A DNA stretch of 38,913 nt from Clostridiales bacterium (GTDB taxonomy: Bacteria; Bacillota; Clostridia; Christensenellales; CAG-138). The notes under the pieces were generated by a model. That model saw only the letters and a list, made by a program, of their open reading frames with translations, made no database searches and was not told the DNA's origin. Positions 24,914-35,480 of the stretch are shown here, in pieces. The position numbers and the translations under genes were made by a program. The stretch's first letter is position 1, and each line of letters starts with the position of its first letter. The stretch spans positions 1 to 38,913 of the forward strand of contig JAISXK010000087.1 of NCBI GenBank assembly GCA_031270585.1. Reading direction: 5' to 3'.

Positions 24914-25048
24914 TTATGCGCTCAACCGTTTTCTGCCCTTGAGCCTGCGGCGGCGAAGCACGTTGCGCCCGTCGCTTGTTTTCATGCGTTTGCGAAACCC
25001 GTGCACTTTGCTGCGCGTGCGCTTTTTGGGCTGATACGTCATTTTCAT
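24914..25048 (-). CDS. rpmH: 50S ribosomal protein L34
   Basis: 44 residues on the minus strand, found by translating the region directly: MKMTYQPKKRTRSKVHGF followed by RKRMKTSDGRNVL and an Arg/Lys-rich end RRRRLKGRKRLSA. This is an unmistakable L34. The first ATG (25048) is preferred over ATG 25042 because AGAGG lies 11 bases before it. It is the first gene of the cluster, with a 230-base leader from the promoter at 25290-25318. Confidence 0.97.
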   Translation of the reverse strand: MKMTYQPKKRTRSKVHGFRKRMKTSDGRNVLRRRRLKGRKRLSA

Positions 25049-25064
25049 TGCTTTAGTACCTCTT

Positions 25065-25156
25065 TTTTAACTTCTCGTATTTTTAACTTCTCGTATTTTG
25101 TATGTTCCCGCGTTTTTTATGTTTCCGCAACGCCATTCCATGTTTTCGCAACGCCA
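25065..25156 (-). repeat. Direct repeats in the rpmH leader
   Basis: TTTTAACTTCTCGTAT occurs twice in perfect tandem (25065-25080, 25081-25096). ATGTTTCCGCAACGCCA (25119-25135) recurs with one change at 25140-25156, and its first part appears again at 25102-25111. These lie in the untranslated leader just before the rpmH ribosome site. Confidence 0.7.
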
Positions 25157-25289
25157 AAAGAATAAAACGCCTTCGCACGAAAAAAGCCTCTTTGCAAGCA
25201 ATACCAACGCTTAGCGGCCTGACGAAGAAAACTACGCCGGATGCGGAAAATACGCCATAACTACGGGCGAATCCCCCAACTGCCTGTTA

Positions 25290-25318
25290 AGTATAGTTGA
25301 AAAACCACCAAGCGTCAA
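25290..25318 (-). promoter_or_regulatory. Sigma-A promoter of the rpmH cluster
   Basis: Minus-strand TTGACG (25313-25318), 17 bp, TATACT (25290-25295). Immediately upstream of the -35 lie the palindrome GTTCGCGCGAAC (25321-25332) and a tandem 10-mer. Confidence 0.72.
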
Positions 25319-25320
25319 GG

Positions 25321-25353
25321 GTTCGCGCGAACTCTTCACAAAGCTTCACAAAG
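25321..25353. repeat. Palindrome and 10-bp tandem repeat upstream of the rpmH promoter
   Basis: A perfect 12-bp palindrome GTTCGCGCGAAC (25321-25332) is followed one base later by two tandem copies of CTTCACAAAG (25334-25343, 25344-25353). The 10-bp period places both copies on one DNA face. Confidence 0.6.
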
Positions 25354-25464
25354 CCGCGCAAAACAGGCTTTCACAATCGCGTATGGCGCACGCCCCGGTT
25401 TCGCCCCGTTTGTTCTGAAACATTAAAAAAACGGGCGTTCCCGCGCTCTATACCTATCGCCTTA

Positions 25465-25493
25465 TAGACAGAAATGCGTAAAATACTTATAAT
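25465..25493 (+). promoter_or_regulatory. Sigma-A promoter of murC
   Basis: TAGACA (25465-25470), 17 bp, TATAAT (25488-25493). It gives a leader of about 130 bases, which includes a 7-bp inverted repeat GCCAATT/AATTGGC (25508-25560). Confidence 0.68.
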
Positions 25494-25632
25494 ATATTTA
25501 AGTAAACGCCAATTTCGTGACGGTCTTGTTTATAGCGCCGTGTTTTACGCGTGAATTGGCCATTACAAAAGTATCCATACGGTACGGCGGCAGGGAGAAC
25601 CATTATCCCGGAACCAACGGAAAGGCGCAGGT

Positions 25633-26997
25633 ATGCTTAAAAATATCAAACACATACATCTGATTGGAATAGGCGGGTGCAGTATGAACGGCCTCGCGCA
25701 AATACTGCACAGGCAGGGCTATAGCATCACGGGCTCCGACAGGGACAGTTCGCCCTTTACCAGGCGGCTGCAAAGCATGGGCATACCCGTCGCGCTGGGC
25801 CACGACGCAAAAAACGTGCAAGGCGCCGAGCTAGTCATCTACACCGCCGCCATTGGGCCCGACAATGCGGAGCGTGTGGCCGCCAGGGAAAACAATATAC
25901 CCGAGATGGAACGCAGCGTGGCGCTGGGCGCGATATCCGGCAACTACAACCGCGTTGTTTGCATAGCGGGCTGCCACGGCAAAACCACCATCACATCCAT
26001 GCTTGCGCGCATCGCCATGTTCGGCCAATCCGACGCCACGGTACACGTGGGGGGCGATGTGGATTTTCTTTCGGGCGGCACGCGGCTTGGCCAATCGGAT
26101 TTGTTTATCACCGAAGCATGCGAATATGTGGAGAGCTTTTTAACCCTCAGGCCCACCATCGCCGTGATCAGCAATATAGATGACGATCACTTGGATTATT
26201 TTCGCGATATCGACGAGATCACGGCGGCTTATGTAAAATTTTTAAAGTTGCTGCCGAAAGACGGCCTTTTTATAGGCTGCGCGGACGATCCGCGCGTAAA
26301 AGCGCTTTTGGATAACCCGCCTGACGGCGTGCGCACTCTTTCCTACGGTCTTGCCGGCGGCGCGTACACGATAGCGGATATACAGTTTGACGGCAACGGC
26401 TGCCCCGCTTTTGATGTGATACGTAATGGCGAAAAGCTGGGTCACATCGCCTTAACGGTGCCGGGCATGCACAACATAGCAAACGCGCTTTGCGCGTGCG
26501 TTGTGGCGCTGCAGCTCAACGAAAGCTTCGCCACCATACAGGAAGGATTAAAGGGGTACACGCTTACACACCGCCGGTTTGAGCTTTTTGGCCAACGCGA
26601 CGGCATCAGGATTTATCACGATTATGCGCACCACCCCAATGAAATACGCGCGGTGCTGGACGCCGCCACCCGCGTTACACGCAGGAAACTGTATTGCGTG
26701 TTTCAATGCAACTCCTACACGCGCGCAAAAACCCTGTTTTTAAAGGATCCCGGCTGCTTTGCCGACACCGACGCCGTTTTGGTGCCCGATATTTACCCCG
26801 GCCGCGAGACGGACGACGGCAGCGTGCACGCCAGGGATATAGCCGGCGCCATCAACGCGGTGCTTCCCGGCAGGGCGATGTACATACCCACGTTTGAAGA
26901 AATACGCGTCTACCTTGACGAAAACACCCAAAAAGACGATATGATACTCACGCTGGGCTCGGGAGACGTATACAAACAAACGCAGAAATTGTTGTAG
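25633..26997 (+). CDS. murC: UDP-N-acetylmuramate--L-alanine ligase
   Basis: 454 residues, full-length. The N-terminal UDP-binding domain opens HIHLIGIGGCSMNGLAQIL and GSDRDSS; the ATP loop is GCHGKTT at 113-119 (the usual form is GTHGKTT); then EACEYVESFL, ISNIDDDHLDYF, GMHNIANALCA, and the C-terminal DYAHHPNEIRAVL. MurC adds L-Ala to UDP-MurNAc in peptidoglycan synthesis. AAAGG precedes the ATG at 25633 by 7 bases. No other mur genes lie near it. The wording (HHPNEI, GCHGKTT) matches MurC rather than MurD/E/F or Mpl. Confidence 0.92.
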   Translation: MLKNIKHIHLIGIGGCSMNGLAQILHRQGYSITGSDRDSSPFTRRLQSMGIPVALGHDAKNVQGAELVIYTAAIGPDNAERVAARENNIPEMERSVALGAISGNYNRVVCIAGCHGKTTITSMLARIAMFGQSDATVHVGGDVDFLSGGTRLGQSDLFITEACEYVESFLTLRPTIAVISNIDDDHLDYFRDIDEITAAYVKFLKLLPKDGLFIGCADDPRVKALLDNPPDGVRTLSYGLAGGAYTIADIQFDGNGCPAFDVIRNGEKLGHIALTVPGMHNIANALCACVVALQLNESFATIQEGLKGYTLTHRRFELFGQRDGIRIYHDYAHHPNEIRAVLDAATRVTRRKLYCVFQCNSYTRAKTLFLKDPGCFADTDAVLVPDIYPGRETDDGSVHARDIAGAINAVLPGRAMYIPTFEEIRVYLDENTQKDDMILTLGSGDVYKQTQKLL

Positions 26998-27009
26998 GCT
27001 GTAACTTCC

Positions 27010-27039
27010 TTGATACGAAGTATTGGTTTCGGTTATTAT
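27010..27039 (+). promoter_or_regulatory. Possible promoter of the HD-domain gene
   Basis: TTGATA (27010-27015), 18 bp, TATTAT (27034-27039), about 40 bp before the start codon. Read-through from murC is also possible. Confidence 0.45.
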
Positions 27040-27078
27040 TAATGAAGGGTAACCAAATAAAAAACGGCGGGAGTAAGA

Positions 27079-28326
27079 ATGGGTACGATTAACGGGGGGG
27101 CCGTGGTCAACATCTTCCTGAATACGTTGGGCCTTTTTGACGGGCGGCTCAGGACGCATGGCGAGCATGTGGGCTACATACTCTATAAAATGCTGGAGTT
27201 TGACGATACATACAGCTTTGACGAACGACGCATATTTTTGGTATTGGGCGCGCTGCACGACTTTGCCGCCTACAAAACCGACAAGATAGACGATTTGCTC
27301 AGCTACGACTTGAAAGACGTATGGCCGCACTCGGTATACGGCTACTTTTATATGCAGTATCTTTCGCCATTCGCGGATTATGCGCGTATTTTTTTACTGC
27401 ACCACCTGAATCACGCCAAGCTGGACGCTTTGAAACCGCCCCACCAGGATGTAATTGAAATGGTGCGCCTGGCCGACAGCATCGATCTGATGATCTATCA
27501 CGGCCAATACAGCGAGGTTAATATGGTCAGGCAGCTTGGCCCCCATATCGCGGGATCATATGTCAAGCTGTTTTTAACGGCCAACGCCCATTACCATATC
27601 ATAGAAAATATTATGGACGATACCTACCGGCAGGAGCTCGACATATTGACGGAAAGCATCGACTGGGAACAGGGTGTGGCGGATCAGCTTTTGAAAACAC
27701 TGGTATACACCATCGACTTCAAAAACGAAAGCACGGTGCTGCGCACGCTGAACGCAAACGCCATGTGCGAGTATCTTGCCGACAAAATGAAACTAACGCC
27801 CGACGAAAAGAGCGATCTACAATACGCGTCTTTGGTATACGACCTTGGCATGCTCGGCGTGCCCGATAGCGTGCTCAACGCGCCGCGCAGGCTTACGCCA
27901 TCCGAACGGGAACTGGTGGAAGGGCATGTGAACGCCGTGGAGAAAATATTAAAGCCGCATGTGAGCGACGGGATACTGCAAATCGCCATACGTCACCACG
28001 AGCGGCTTGACGGCTTGGGCTACCCGCGCGGCCTGAAGGAAAAGGATCTTTCCCTGCCGCAGCGCATACTTGCCGCCGCAGACGTGATGGCCGCGCTGCA
28101 AACGGATAAGGAATACAAACCCGCGCTTGGAAAGCAGGATGTGATACGCGCGCTGCTGCGCGAGGTAAAGGAGCATAAGCTTGGCATGGATATCGTGCGC
28201 GTGATCGAGCGCAATTATGATGAGCTGATGAACACCGTAAAACAGCAGGGCGCGGATTTATACGGCAATTATCTGACGGTAAAGCAATCCTTCCCCAGCG
28301 TATTACAACAATTTCAGCAGATATAA
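27079..28326 (+). CDS. Tandem HD/HD-GYP domain protein
   Basis: 415 residues with two HD-type domains. The N-terminal domain (~20-140) keeps a full set of plausible metal ligands, H27/H30, H60-D61, H84, H108-H109 and D133, but lacks the GYP signature. The C-terminal domain (~225-390) has lost the HD pair (VYDLGMLGVPDSVL in place of HDIGK) yet keeps HHERLDGLGYPRG and the later AADVMAAL. HD-GYP domains hydrolyse cyclic di-nucleotides; whether this protein is a phosphodiesterase, sensor or scaffold cannot be read. No sensor or membrane segment is present. Start ATG 27079 has GGGAG about 7 bases upstream. Confidence 0.82.
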   Translation: MGTINGGAVVNIFLNTLGLFDGRLRTHGEHVGYILYKMLEFDDTYSFDERRIFLVLGALHDFAAYKTDKIDDLLSYDLKDVWPHSVYGYFYMQYLSPFADYARIFLLHHLNHAKLDALKPPHQDVIEMVRLADSIDLMIYHGQYSEVNMVRQLGPHIAGSYVKLFLTANAHYHIIENIMDDTYRQELDILTESIDWEQGVADQLLKTLVYTIDFKNESTVLRTLNANAMCEYLADKMKLTPDEKSDLQYASLVYDLGMLGVPDSVLNAPRRLTPSERELVEGHVNAVEKILKPHVSDGILQIAIRHHERLDGLGYPRGLKEKDLSLPQRILAAADVMAALQTDKEYKPALGKQDVIRALLREVKEHKLGMDIVRVIERNYDELMNTVKQQGADLYGNYLTVKQSFPSVLQQFQQI

Positions 28327-28644
28327 GGGCGGCGCGGCGCCATCCATAAACACTTTAAACACTTTTCCGGGATATCCGGCAATCGGGGCTGTACCGATAA
28401 GCATGTTCAACGCATATCGGTGCGCCTCTTTAGAACGCGTTTACTTAACGCCCCCGTCCTGTTTGACCGCAATGCGCGCAATATGTCAAAAAATCCAACC
28501 TGCTGCAAACTTTTGGCTTTAAAGCCCCGCTTGAATTGTACAGGCCCATACCGCCATGCTATAATAGGCCAGTATCCGGCAAAACCGGATTACCGAATGA
28601 ATGGGAGGGCAGACCGGGCGCCGCGCCCGCGGAAACGATAAAAC
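28327..28644 (+). other. 318-bp region between the HD gene and secA
   Basis: It contains an inverted repeat ACCGATA/TATCGGT (28393-28421), a possible terminator; the secA promoter; and a short leader with hairpin ATCCGG/CCGGAT (28574-28590) and an isolated GGGAGGG at 28603-28609. An open frame from 28420 crosses the promoter and is not believed to be a gene. Confidence 0.6.
28536..28565 (+). promoter_or_regulatory. Promoter of secA-prfB
   Basis: TTGTAC (28536-28541), 18 bp, TATAAT (28560-28565) with a TG extension (TGCTATAAT). It lies about 80 bp before the secA start. Confidence 0.62.
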
Positions 28645-31380
<2,736 letters not shown>

Positions 31381-31391
31381 GGAGAAATCGT

Positions 31392-32493
31392 ATGCTGCAA
31401 CTGGATGAATATAAGCAACAGATAACCGCTTCCATTCAAACGCTGAAAGAATCGGGAAACTCCCTTTGACCTGGAAGGCTTAAAAAAAGAACGGCGGCAA
31501 TTGGAAGGCGAGATGGCCAAGCCCGATTTCTGGTCTGACGTGGATGCGGCCAACAAGATAAATGGGCGCCTTAAATCGCTGCGGGGAAAAATAGAAGGGT
31601 ACGATAAACTGCTTGGTACGGCGGATGATATCAACACCTTGGTTGAGATGATAGAAGAGGAACCCGACTGTCAGCTTGAGCAGGAATTGGCAAGCGAATT
31701 CGCCGCCTTTCAAAAGGATGTGGAGAAGCTTCGGCTTTTTACGCTGCTCAAGGGCGAATACGACCACAGCAACGCCGTGCTCTCGCTGCACGCGGGCGCC
31801 GGCGGTACCGAAGCGCAGGATTGGGTGCAGATGCTTTACCGTATGTATACGCGCTATTGCGCCAGCCGCGGCTTTGCCACGCGCGAGCTTGATATGCTGG
31901 ATGGCGACGAGGCGGGCATAAAATCCGTTACATTTGAGGTTACGGGCGAATGCGCCTATGGCTACCTTAAGGCCGAAAAAGGCGTGCACCGGCTCGTGCG
32001 CATATCCCCGTTTGACAGTTCGGGGCGCCGGCATACCTCCTTCGCCTCGCTGGATGTAACGCCCATATTTGAAGATGGCGTGCATGATATTGAGATCAAC
32101 CCGGACGATTTGCGGGTGGATACCTACCGCAGCAGCGGCGCCGGCGGCCAGCACGTCAACAAAACCTCCTCGGCCATACGCATCACGCATTTGCCCACCA
32201 ACATCGTGGTGCAATGCCAAAACGAGCGCAGCCAGCTACAAAACCGCGAAACCGCCATGCGCATGCTCAAGGGCAAGCTTTTAGAGCTGCAGGAGCGCGC
32301 GCGCATGGAGCAATTGGCTCAAATTAAAGGCGATATGAAGAAGATCGAATGGGGCAGCCAGATACGTTCCTATATCTTCCAGCCCTACACGCTGGTGAAG
32401 GATCACCGCACAAACGCCGAAAACGGCAACATTACCGCCGTGATGGATGGCGACATCGATCTTTTCATCAACACGTACCTTGCGCAGTCATAA
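31392..32493 (+). CDS. prfB: Peptide chain release factor 2 (programmed +1 frameshift)
   Basis: The reading frame begins at ATG 31392 (AGGAG 8 bases upstream), runs 25 codons to CTT 31464-31466, meets in-frame TGA at 31467-31469, and continues in the +1 frame from GAC 31468 to the stop at 32493, giving a 366-residue protein. RF2 identity is clear from the stop-codon-reading tripeptide SPF (ISPFDSSGRRHTSF) and the peptidyl-hydrolysis GGQ loop (SSGAGGQHVNKTSS), plus HAGAGGTEAQDW. RF2 ends translation at UGA and UAA, so the in-frame UGA makes its synthesis self-regulating. Annotators working without frameshift knowledge would truncate it to a start near 31501. Confidence 0.95.
31464..31470 (+). 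promoter_or_regulatory. RF2 recoding site CTTTGAC
   Basis: The slippery CTT-TGA-C matches the universal prfB frameshift site. The usual Shine-Dalgarno-like stimulator (AGGGGG three bases upstream) is not present in canonical form; the nearest purine run, GGGA, lies six to seven bases before CTT. Confidence 0.9.
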
Positions 32494-32508
32494 CGCTAAA
32501 AGTGAACG

Positions 32509-32534
32509 CAAAAATATGGCGCGCCATGTTTTTG
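32509..32534. terminator. 26-bp near-perfect palindrome after prfB
   Basis: CAAAAA, T, ATGGCGCGCCAT, G, TTTTTG: the arms are complementary apart from a T-G position that can wobble pair in RNA. As a hairpin it has an 11-bp stem, CGCG loop and trailing T-run, fitting a bidirectional terminator. It ends only 18 bp before the esterase start, so it might instead be an operator. Confidence 0.65.
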
Positions 32535-32552
32535 AAAGCGAAATGAGGAAAT

Positions 32553-33494
32553 ATGCCCAGTACAGTCAGCATGGTGTTGCAGGCCGCCATACGCGGCTTT
32601 CGGCCTCTGTTAAACAATTTAAGTTTGGAAATTGAACGCGCGGGACAGGATGTACTGGGCTCGGGCGAATCAAAACGCCTGCCCGAAAACATGGTGGTCG
32701 CCCCCGTAATGATAGGTAAAATACGCGCGGAATGGTTCCACACGCTTGGCGCGCCGGACGACGAGGCGCTGATCTATTACCACGGTGGCGCGTATATGAC
32801 CGGCAGCATAGAGAGCAACCGCATACTGGCGGTGGATTTTGCAGAGGCCACGGGCCGCAATGTATTATCCTTTGAGTACCGTCTCGCGCCGGAAAACCCC
32901 TTTCCCGCAGCGCTTGAAGACGGGCTTGCCGCCTATCAATACGTGCTGGATCTTGGGATAGAGAACAATCGTATCGCACTGGTGGGCGAGAGCGCCGGCG
33001 GCGGGCTTGAAATCTCCACCGCGCTGAAGGCGCGCGCGCTGGGTATACCGCTGCCGGCGGCTATCGTGGCGCTTTCCCCCTGGACGGATCTGACGCTGCG
33101 CGGCGCGAGCTACACCGAAAACCAGGCCAGCGACCCGCTGCTGGAGCGCAGGAAGCTCGTGCGCGCCGTGATGTATTACGCCTACGGGCAAAGCCTGCAA
33201 AACCCCTATATTTCGCCATTATACGCCGATTTTCATGGTTTCCCGCCCACGCTGATACACGTGGGCACGCATGAACTGCTGCTAAGCGACGCCCGGCAGC
33301 TTGGAAAGGTTATGCGGCGCGACGGCGTGGATGTGCGCCTGGAGGAATGGGCGGGCATGTGGCATGTATGGCATGTATTCGACCTGCCGGAAAGCCGCGC
33401 CGCCATGGAGGATATCGCGCGGTATGTGCTCGCGCGCATACGCAAGGCTACGCCCGCGCCAAACGCCGGCGAAGCGGCGCGGGGAGGCGCGTAA
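32553..33494 (+). CDS. HSL-family alpha/beta hydrolase (esterase/lipase)
   Basis: 313 residues. The oxyanion-hole motif is YYHGGAY (HGG at 77-79), the nucleophile elbow GESAGG (S147), the acid probably D246 (ELLLSDARQ) and the base H271 or H274 (GMWHVWHVF). SDPLLERR and APENPFPAALED are typical of the hormone-sensitive-lipase (family IV) esterases, which cut short-chain esters. No signal peptide, so it is cytoplasmic. AGGA lies 5 bases before the ATG. It is followed after 3 bp by an acyltransferase-like gene and then a zinc-ribbon membrane protein, apparently one operon. Confidence 0.88.
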   Translation: MPSTVSMVLQAAIRGFRPLLNNLSLEIERAGQDVLGSGESKRLPENMVVAPVMIGKIRAEWFHTLGAPDDEALIYYHGGAYMTGSIESNRILAVDFAEATGRNVLSFEYRLAPENPFPAALEDGLAAYQYVLDLGIENNRIALVGESAGGGLEISTALKARALGIPLPAAIVALSPWTDLTLRGASYTENQASDPLLERRKLVRAVMYYAYGQSLQNPYISPLYADFHGFPPTLIHVGTHELLLSDARQLGKVMRRDGVDVRLEEWAGMWHVWHVFDLPESRAAMEDIARYVLARIRKATPAPNAGEAARGGA

Positions 33495-33497
33495 GCC

Positions 33498-34760
33498 ATG
33501 CAAAAGCGCGAATGGTATCCGCTCGATAACGCCGCGAACATATACCCCGTTATACAAAACAGCCGGTGGACATCCATGTTCCGCTATATGGCGGCGCTTA
33601 CCGCTCCTGCAAATATCGACGCGCTGCAGCGCGCGCTCGATAAGATGCGCCCGCGTTTCCCAACATTTTATATGCGGCTGCGCAGCGGCATATTTTGGCA
33701 TTACCTTGAGCAGACGGATACCGCAGCCGCCGTGGAGACCGACACATTATACCCTTGCCCGCCCGCCTTTGCGGGCGAACTTCCCTTCCGCATCAAAGCG
33801 TACCGTAACCGCATCGCGGGCGAGTTCTCACACCTGATATGCGACGGCGGCGGCGCAATGAAATTTTTCAGCACGCTGTTGGCGCAATATTACCGCGAGC
33901 AGGGCATTGCCGTACCCACAGGCGGCAATATACTGGCGCTTGACGAGGCGCCGGATCCGGAAGAAAAAGAGAACGCTTTCCCCCGGTTCGCGCGGCAGGG
34001 CGCGCGCGTCACCCGCTCTGAAACCCGCGCCTATAAGGTGAGAGGCACGGCCCTTATGCCCGGCATGTGCTGTGTAACCACAGGGCGGCTCAGCGTGGCG
34101 GCCGTGCTTGATAAGGCGCATGCTTATAAGGTTTCCATAACGGAATACTTAACCGCCACGCTTGTCTATGTGTTGTATGAGCTGCAAAAGGCCGATCATC
34201 CGCAGGGTATGCTCAAGCCCGTTAAAGTAAGCGTACCGGTCAACCTGCGCAAATACTACCCCAGCAAAACGCTGCGCAATTTTTCGCAGTATTTAAACCC
34301 CGGCATCGACCCCAGCCTTGGCGATTTTACGTTTCAGGAGACGCTAGCGCAGACACATCATTATTTCCACTTTATGTTTACGGAAAAAAACCTGAACGCG
34401 CGGCTTTCCATCAACGTAAACGCCGAAAACAACCCTGTGCTGCGGGTGATTCCGCTTTTCATAAAACGCTTGGGCATACGGCTGGTTTATGAGCTTACGG
34501 GCGAAACGGCGTATACATCCGTGCTGTCCAACGTGGGCGCGCTGGAACTGCCCGACGAAATACGCCCTTTTGTTACGCGTTGCGATCTCATGCTTAAAAC
34601 CGCCAGACGTAACGCGGTAGAATGCGGCGTGCTTAGCTGCGATGACGCGCTTTCCATCACTTTCACCCGCGTCATCGCCGAACCGTATGTGGAGCGTATG
34701 TTTTTTAGAAAGCTGGTGCAGGATGGATTACATGTGTTCGTTGAAAGCAATCAGCTTTAG
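33498..34760 (+). CDS. Condensation/alcohol-acetyltransferase-like acyltransferase
   Basis: 420 residues. The HxxxD acyltransferase motif is HLICDGGGA (H112, D116), the pattern of the CoA-dependent acyltransferase/condensation-domain superfamily (AATase, PapA5, WS/DGAT relatives). The second lobe shows KVSVPVNLRKYYPSKTLRNFSQY, the conserved core/channel strand of such folds, and VLSNVGALELPDEI. No membrane helix or carrier-protein domain is present. It may transfer an acyl group to an alcohol or sugar; substrate unknown. The start ATG is at 33498, with GGGGAGG 9 bases upstream and only 3 bp after the esterase stop. Confidence 0.75.
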   Translation: MQKREWYPLDNAANIYPVIQNSRWTSMFRYMAALTAPANIDALQRALDKMRPRFPTFYMRLRSGIFWHYLEQTDTAAAVETDTLYPCPPAFAGELPFRIKAYRNRIAGEFSHLICDGGGAMKFFSTLLAQYYREQGIAVPTGGNILALDEAPDPEEKENAFPRFARQGARVTRSETRAYKVRGTALMPGMCCVTTGRLSVAAVLDKAHAYKVSITEYLTATLVYVLYELQKADHPQGMLKPVKVSVPVNLRKYYPSKTLRNFSQYLNPGIDPSLGDFTFQETLAQTHHYFHFMFTEKNLNARLSINVNAENNPVLRVIPLFIKRLGIRLVYELTGETAYTSVLSNVGALELPDEIRPFVTRCDLMLKTARRNAVECGVLSCDDALSITFTRVIAEPYVERMFFRKLVQDGLHVFVESNQL

Positions 34761-34772
34761 AAAGGGGGCGCC

Positions 34773-35480
34773 ATGTCCTACTGTGTGAATTGCGGGGTAG
34801 AGCTCGAAGCAAGCCAACGGCAGTGTCCGCTTTGCGGTGTGGAGGTAAACAACCCAGCCCGGCCATACGACCCCACGTTGCCAAGACCGTATAGCGCGCA
34901 TATCGTGCGCATACAGGCGCGGCTGGAGCGGCGCTACCTCGCGTGGATTATAACGGTGCTGATGATTTTAATCGCCATTGTGTGCGTCATGGTGGATCTT
35001 GTATATTACGGCTCTGTCAGCTGGTCGCTGTATGTGGCGCTAAGCTTGGCGCTCTCATGGATAACCGTGCTGTTTCCGCTGCTGGCCGCGAGCATGCACC
35101 CGGTCATGCTCGTACTGCTGGATGCCTGCGCGCTGCTGGCCTTTTTGTATGTATTGAACGAAAGCGATCCCTCATCCGATTGGTATTTGCGCCTGGCCAT
35201 GCCACAGGTGATGCTTTTTGGCATGCTGGGGCTTTTAAACGTGTTCCTCTGGCGCAGCTCTTTCGTGCACGGCTGGCAGAAGATAAGCGTTGTGGTGGTG
35301 TCCATAGGCGTGGCCATGATGGGGCTTGAGACGCTGCTGGATCTGTTTAACGATATGGCGGTGACGCTTGACTGGTCGTGGTTCGTGATCATACCCGCGT
35401 TTGCCGTGGGGCTGATATTTTTCATACTGGAGCGCAAGCGTCTGCTAAAGGACGCCATTACGAAGCGCCTGCGCATATGA
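34773..35480 (+). CDS. Zinc-ribbon six-helix membrane protein (DUF6320-like)
   Basis: 235 residues. An N-terminal zinc ribbon, C4/C7 and C18/C21 (YCVNCG...CPLCG), precedes a Pro-rich linker and six hydrophobic helices (~55-75, 80-100, 105-127, 142-160, 167-187, 200-220), then a basic tail. I believe this matches the DUF6320 family, recalled rather than searched. It starts 12 bp after the acyltransferase with an AAAGGGGG site. Together with the two upstream genes it forms a compact set. Function unknown; membrane helices suggest that it anchors or transports the product of the two enzymes. Confidence 0.72.
   Translation: MSYCVNCGVELEASQRQCPLCGVEVNNPARPYDPTLPRPYSAHIVRIQARLERRYLAWIITVLMILIAIVCVMVDLVYYGSVSWSLYVALSLALSWITVLFPLLAASMHPVMLVLLDACALLAFLYVLNESDPSSDWYLRLAMPQVMLFGMLGLLNVFLWRSSFVHGWQKISVVVVSIGVAMMGLETLLDLFNDMAVTLDWSWFVIIPAFAVGLIFFILERKRLLKDAITKRLRI

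Larger units (their letters stand above)
25049..25632. other. 584-bp divergent intergenic region (no gene seen)
   Basis: No coding frame is convincing. It holds the rpmH promoter (minus), the murC promoter (plus), three families of short direct repeats, a 12-bp palindrome and an AT-rich stretch at 25479-25506. In many Firmicutes the dnaA/oriC region adjoins rpmH; only one near match to a DnaA box (TTATAGACA, 25462-25470, overlapping the murC -35) is present. Confidence 0.7.

Noticed and set aside
25049..25632. Possible replication origin next to rpmH
   Set aside because: Only one near match to a DnaA box (TTATAGACA, also the murC -35) was found and no dnaA or dnaN gene is present; the AT-rich stretch is short.
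28420..28641. 73-codon open frame ending 3 bp before secA, like a SecM leader
   Set aside because: A good promoter (28536-28565) lies inside it, its start has no ribosome site, and no arrest-like motif is seen. The last 14 codons alone (from 28597) also lack a ribosome site.
31468..32493. prfB as a truncated or broken gene
   Set aside because: The in-frame TGA sits in the CTTTGAC site and both sides encode normal RF2 sequence, so it is programmed frameshifting.
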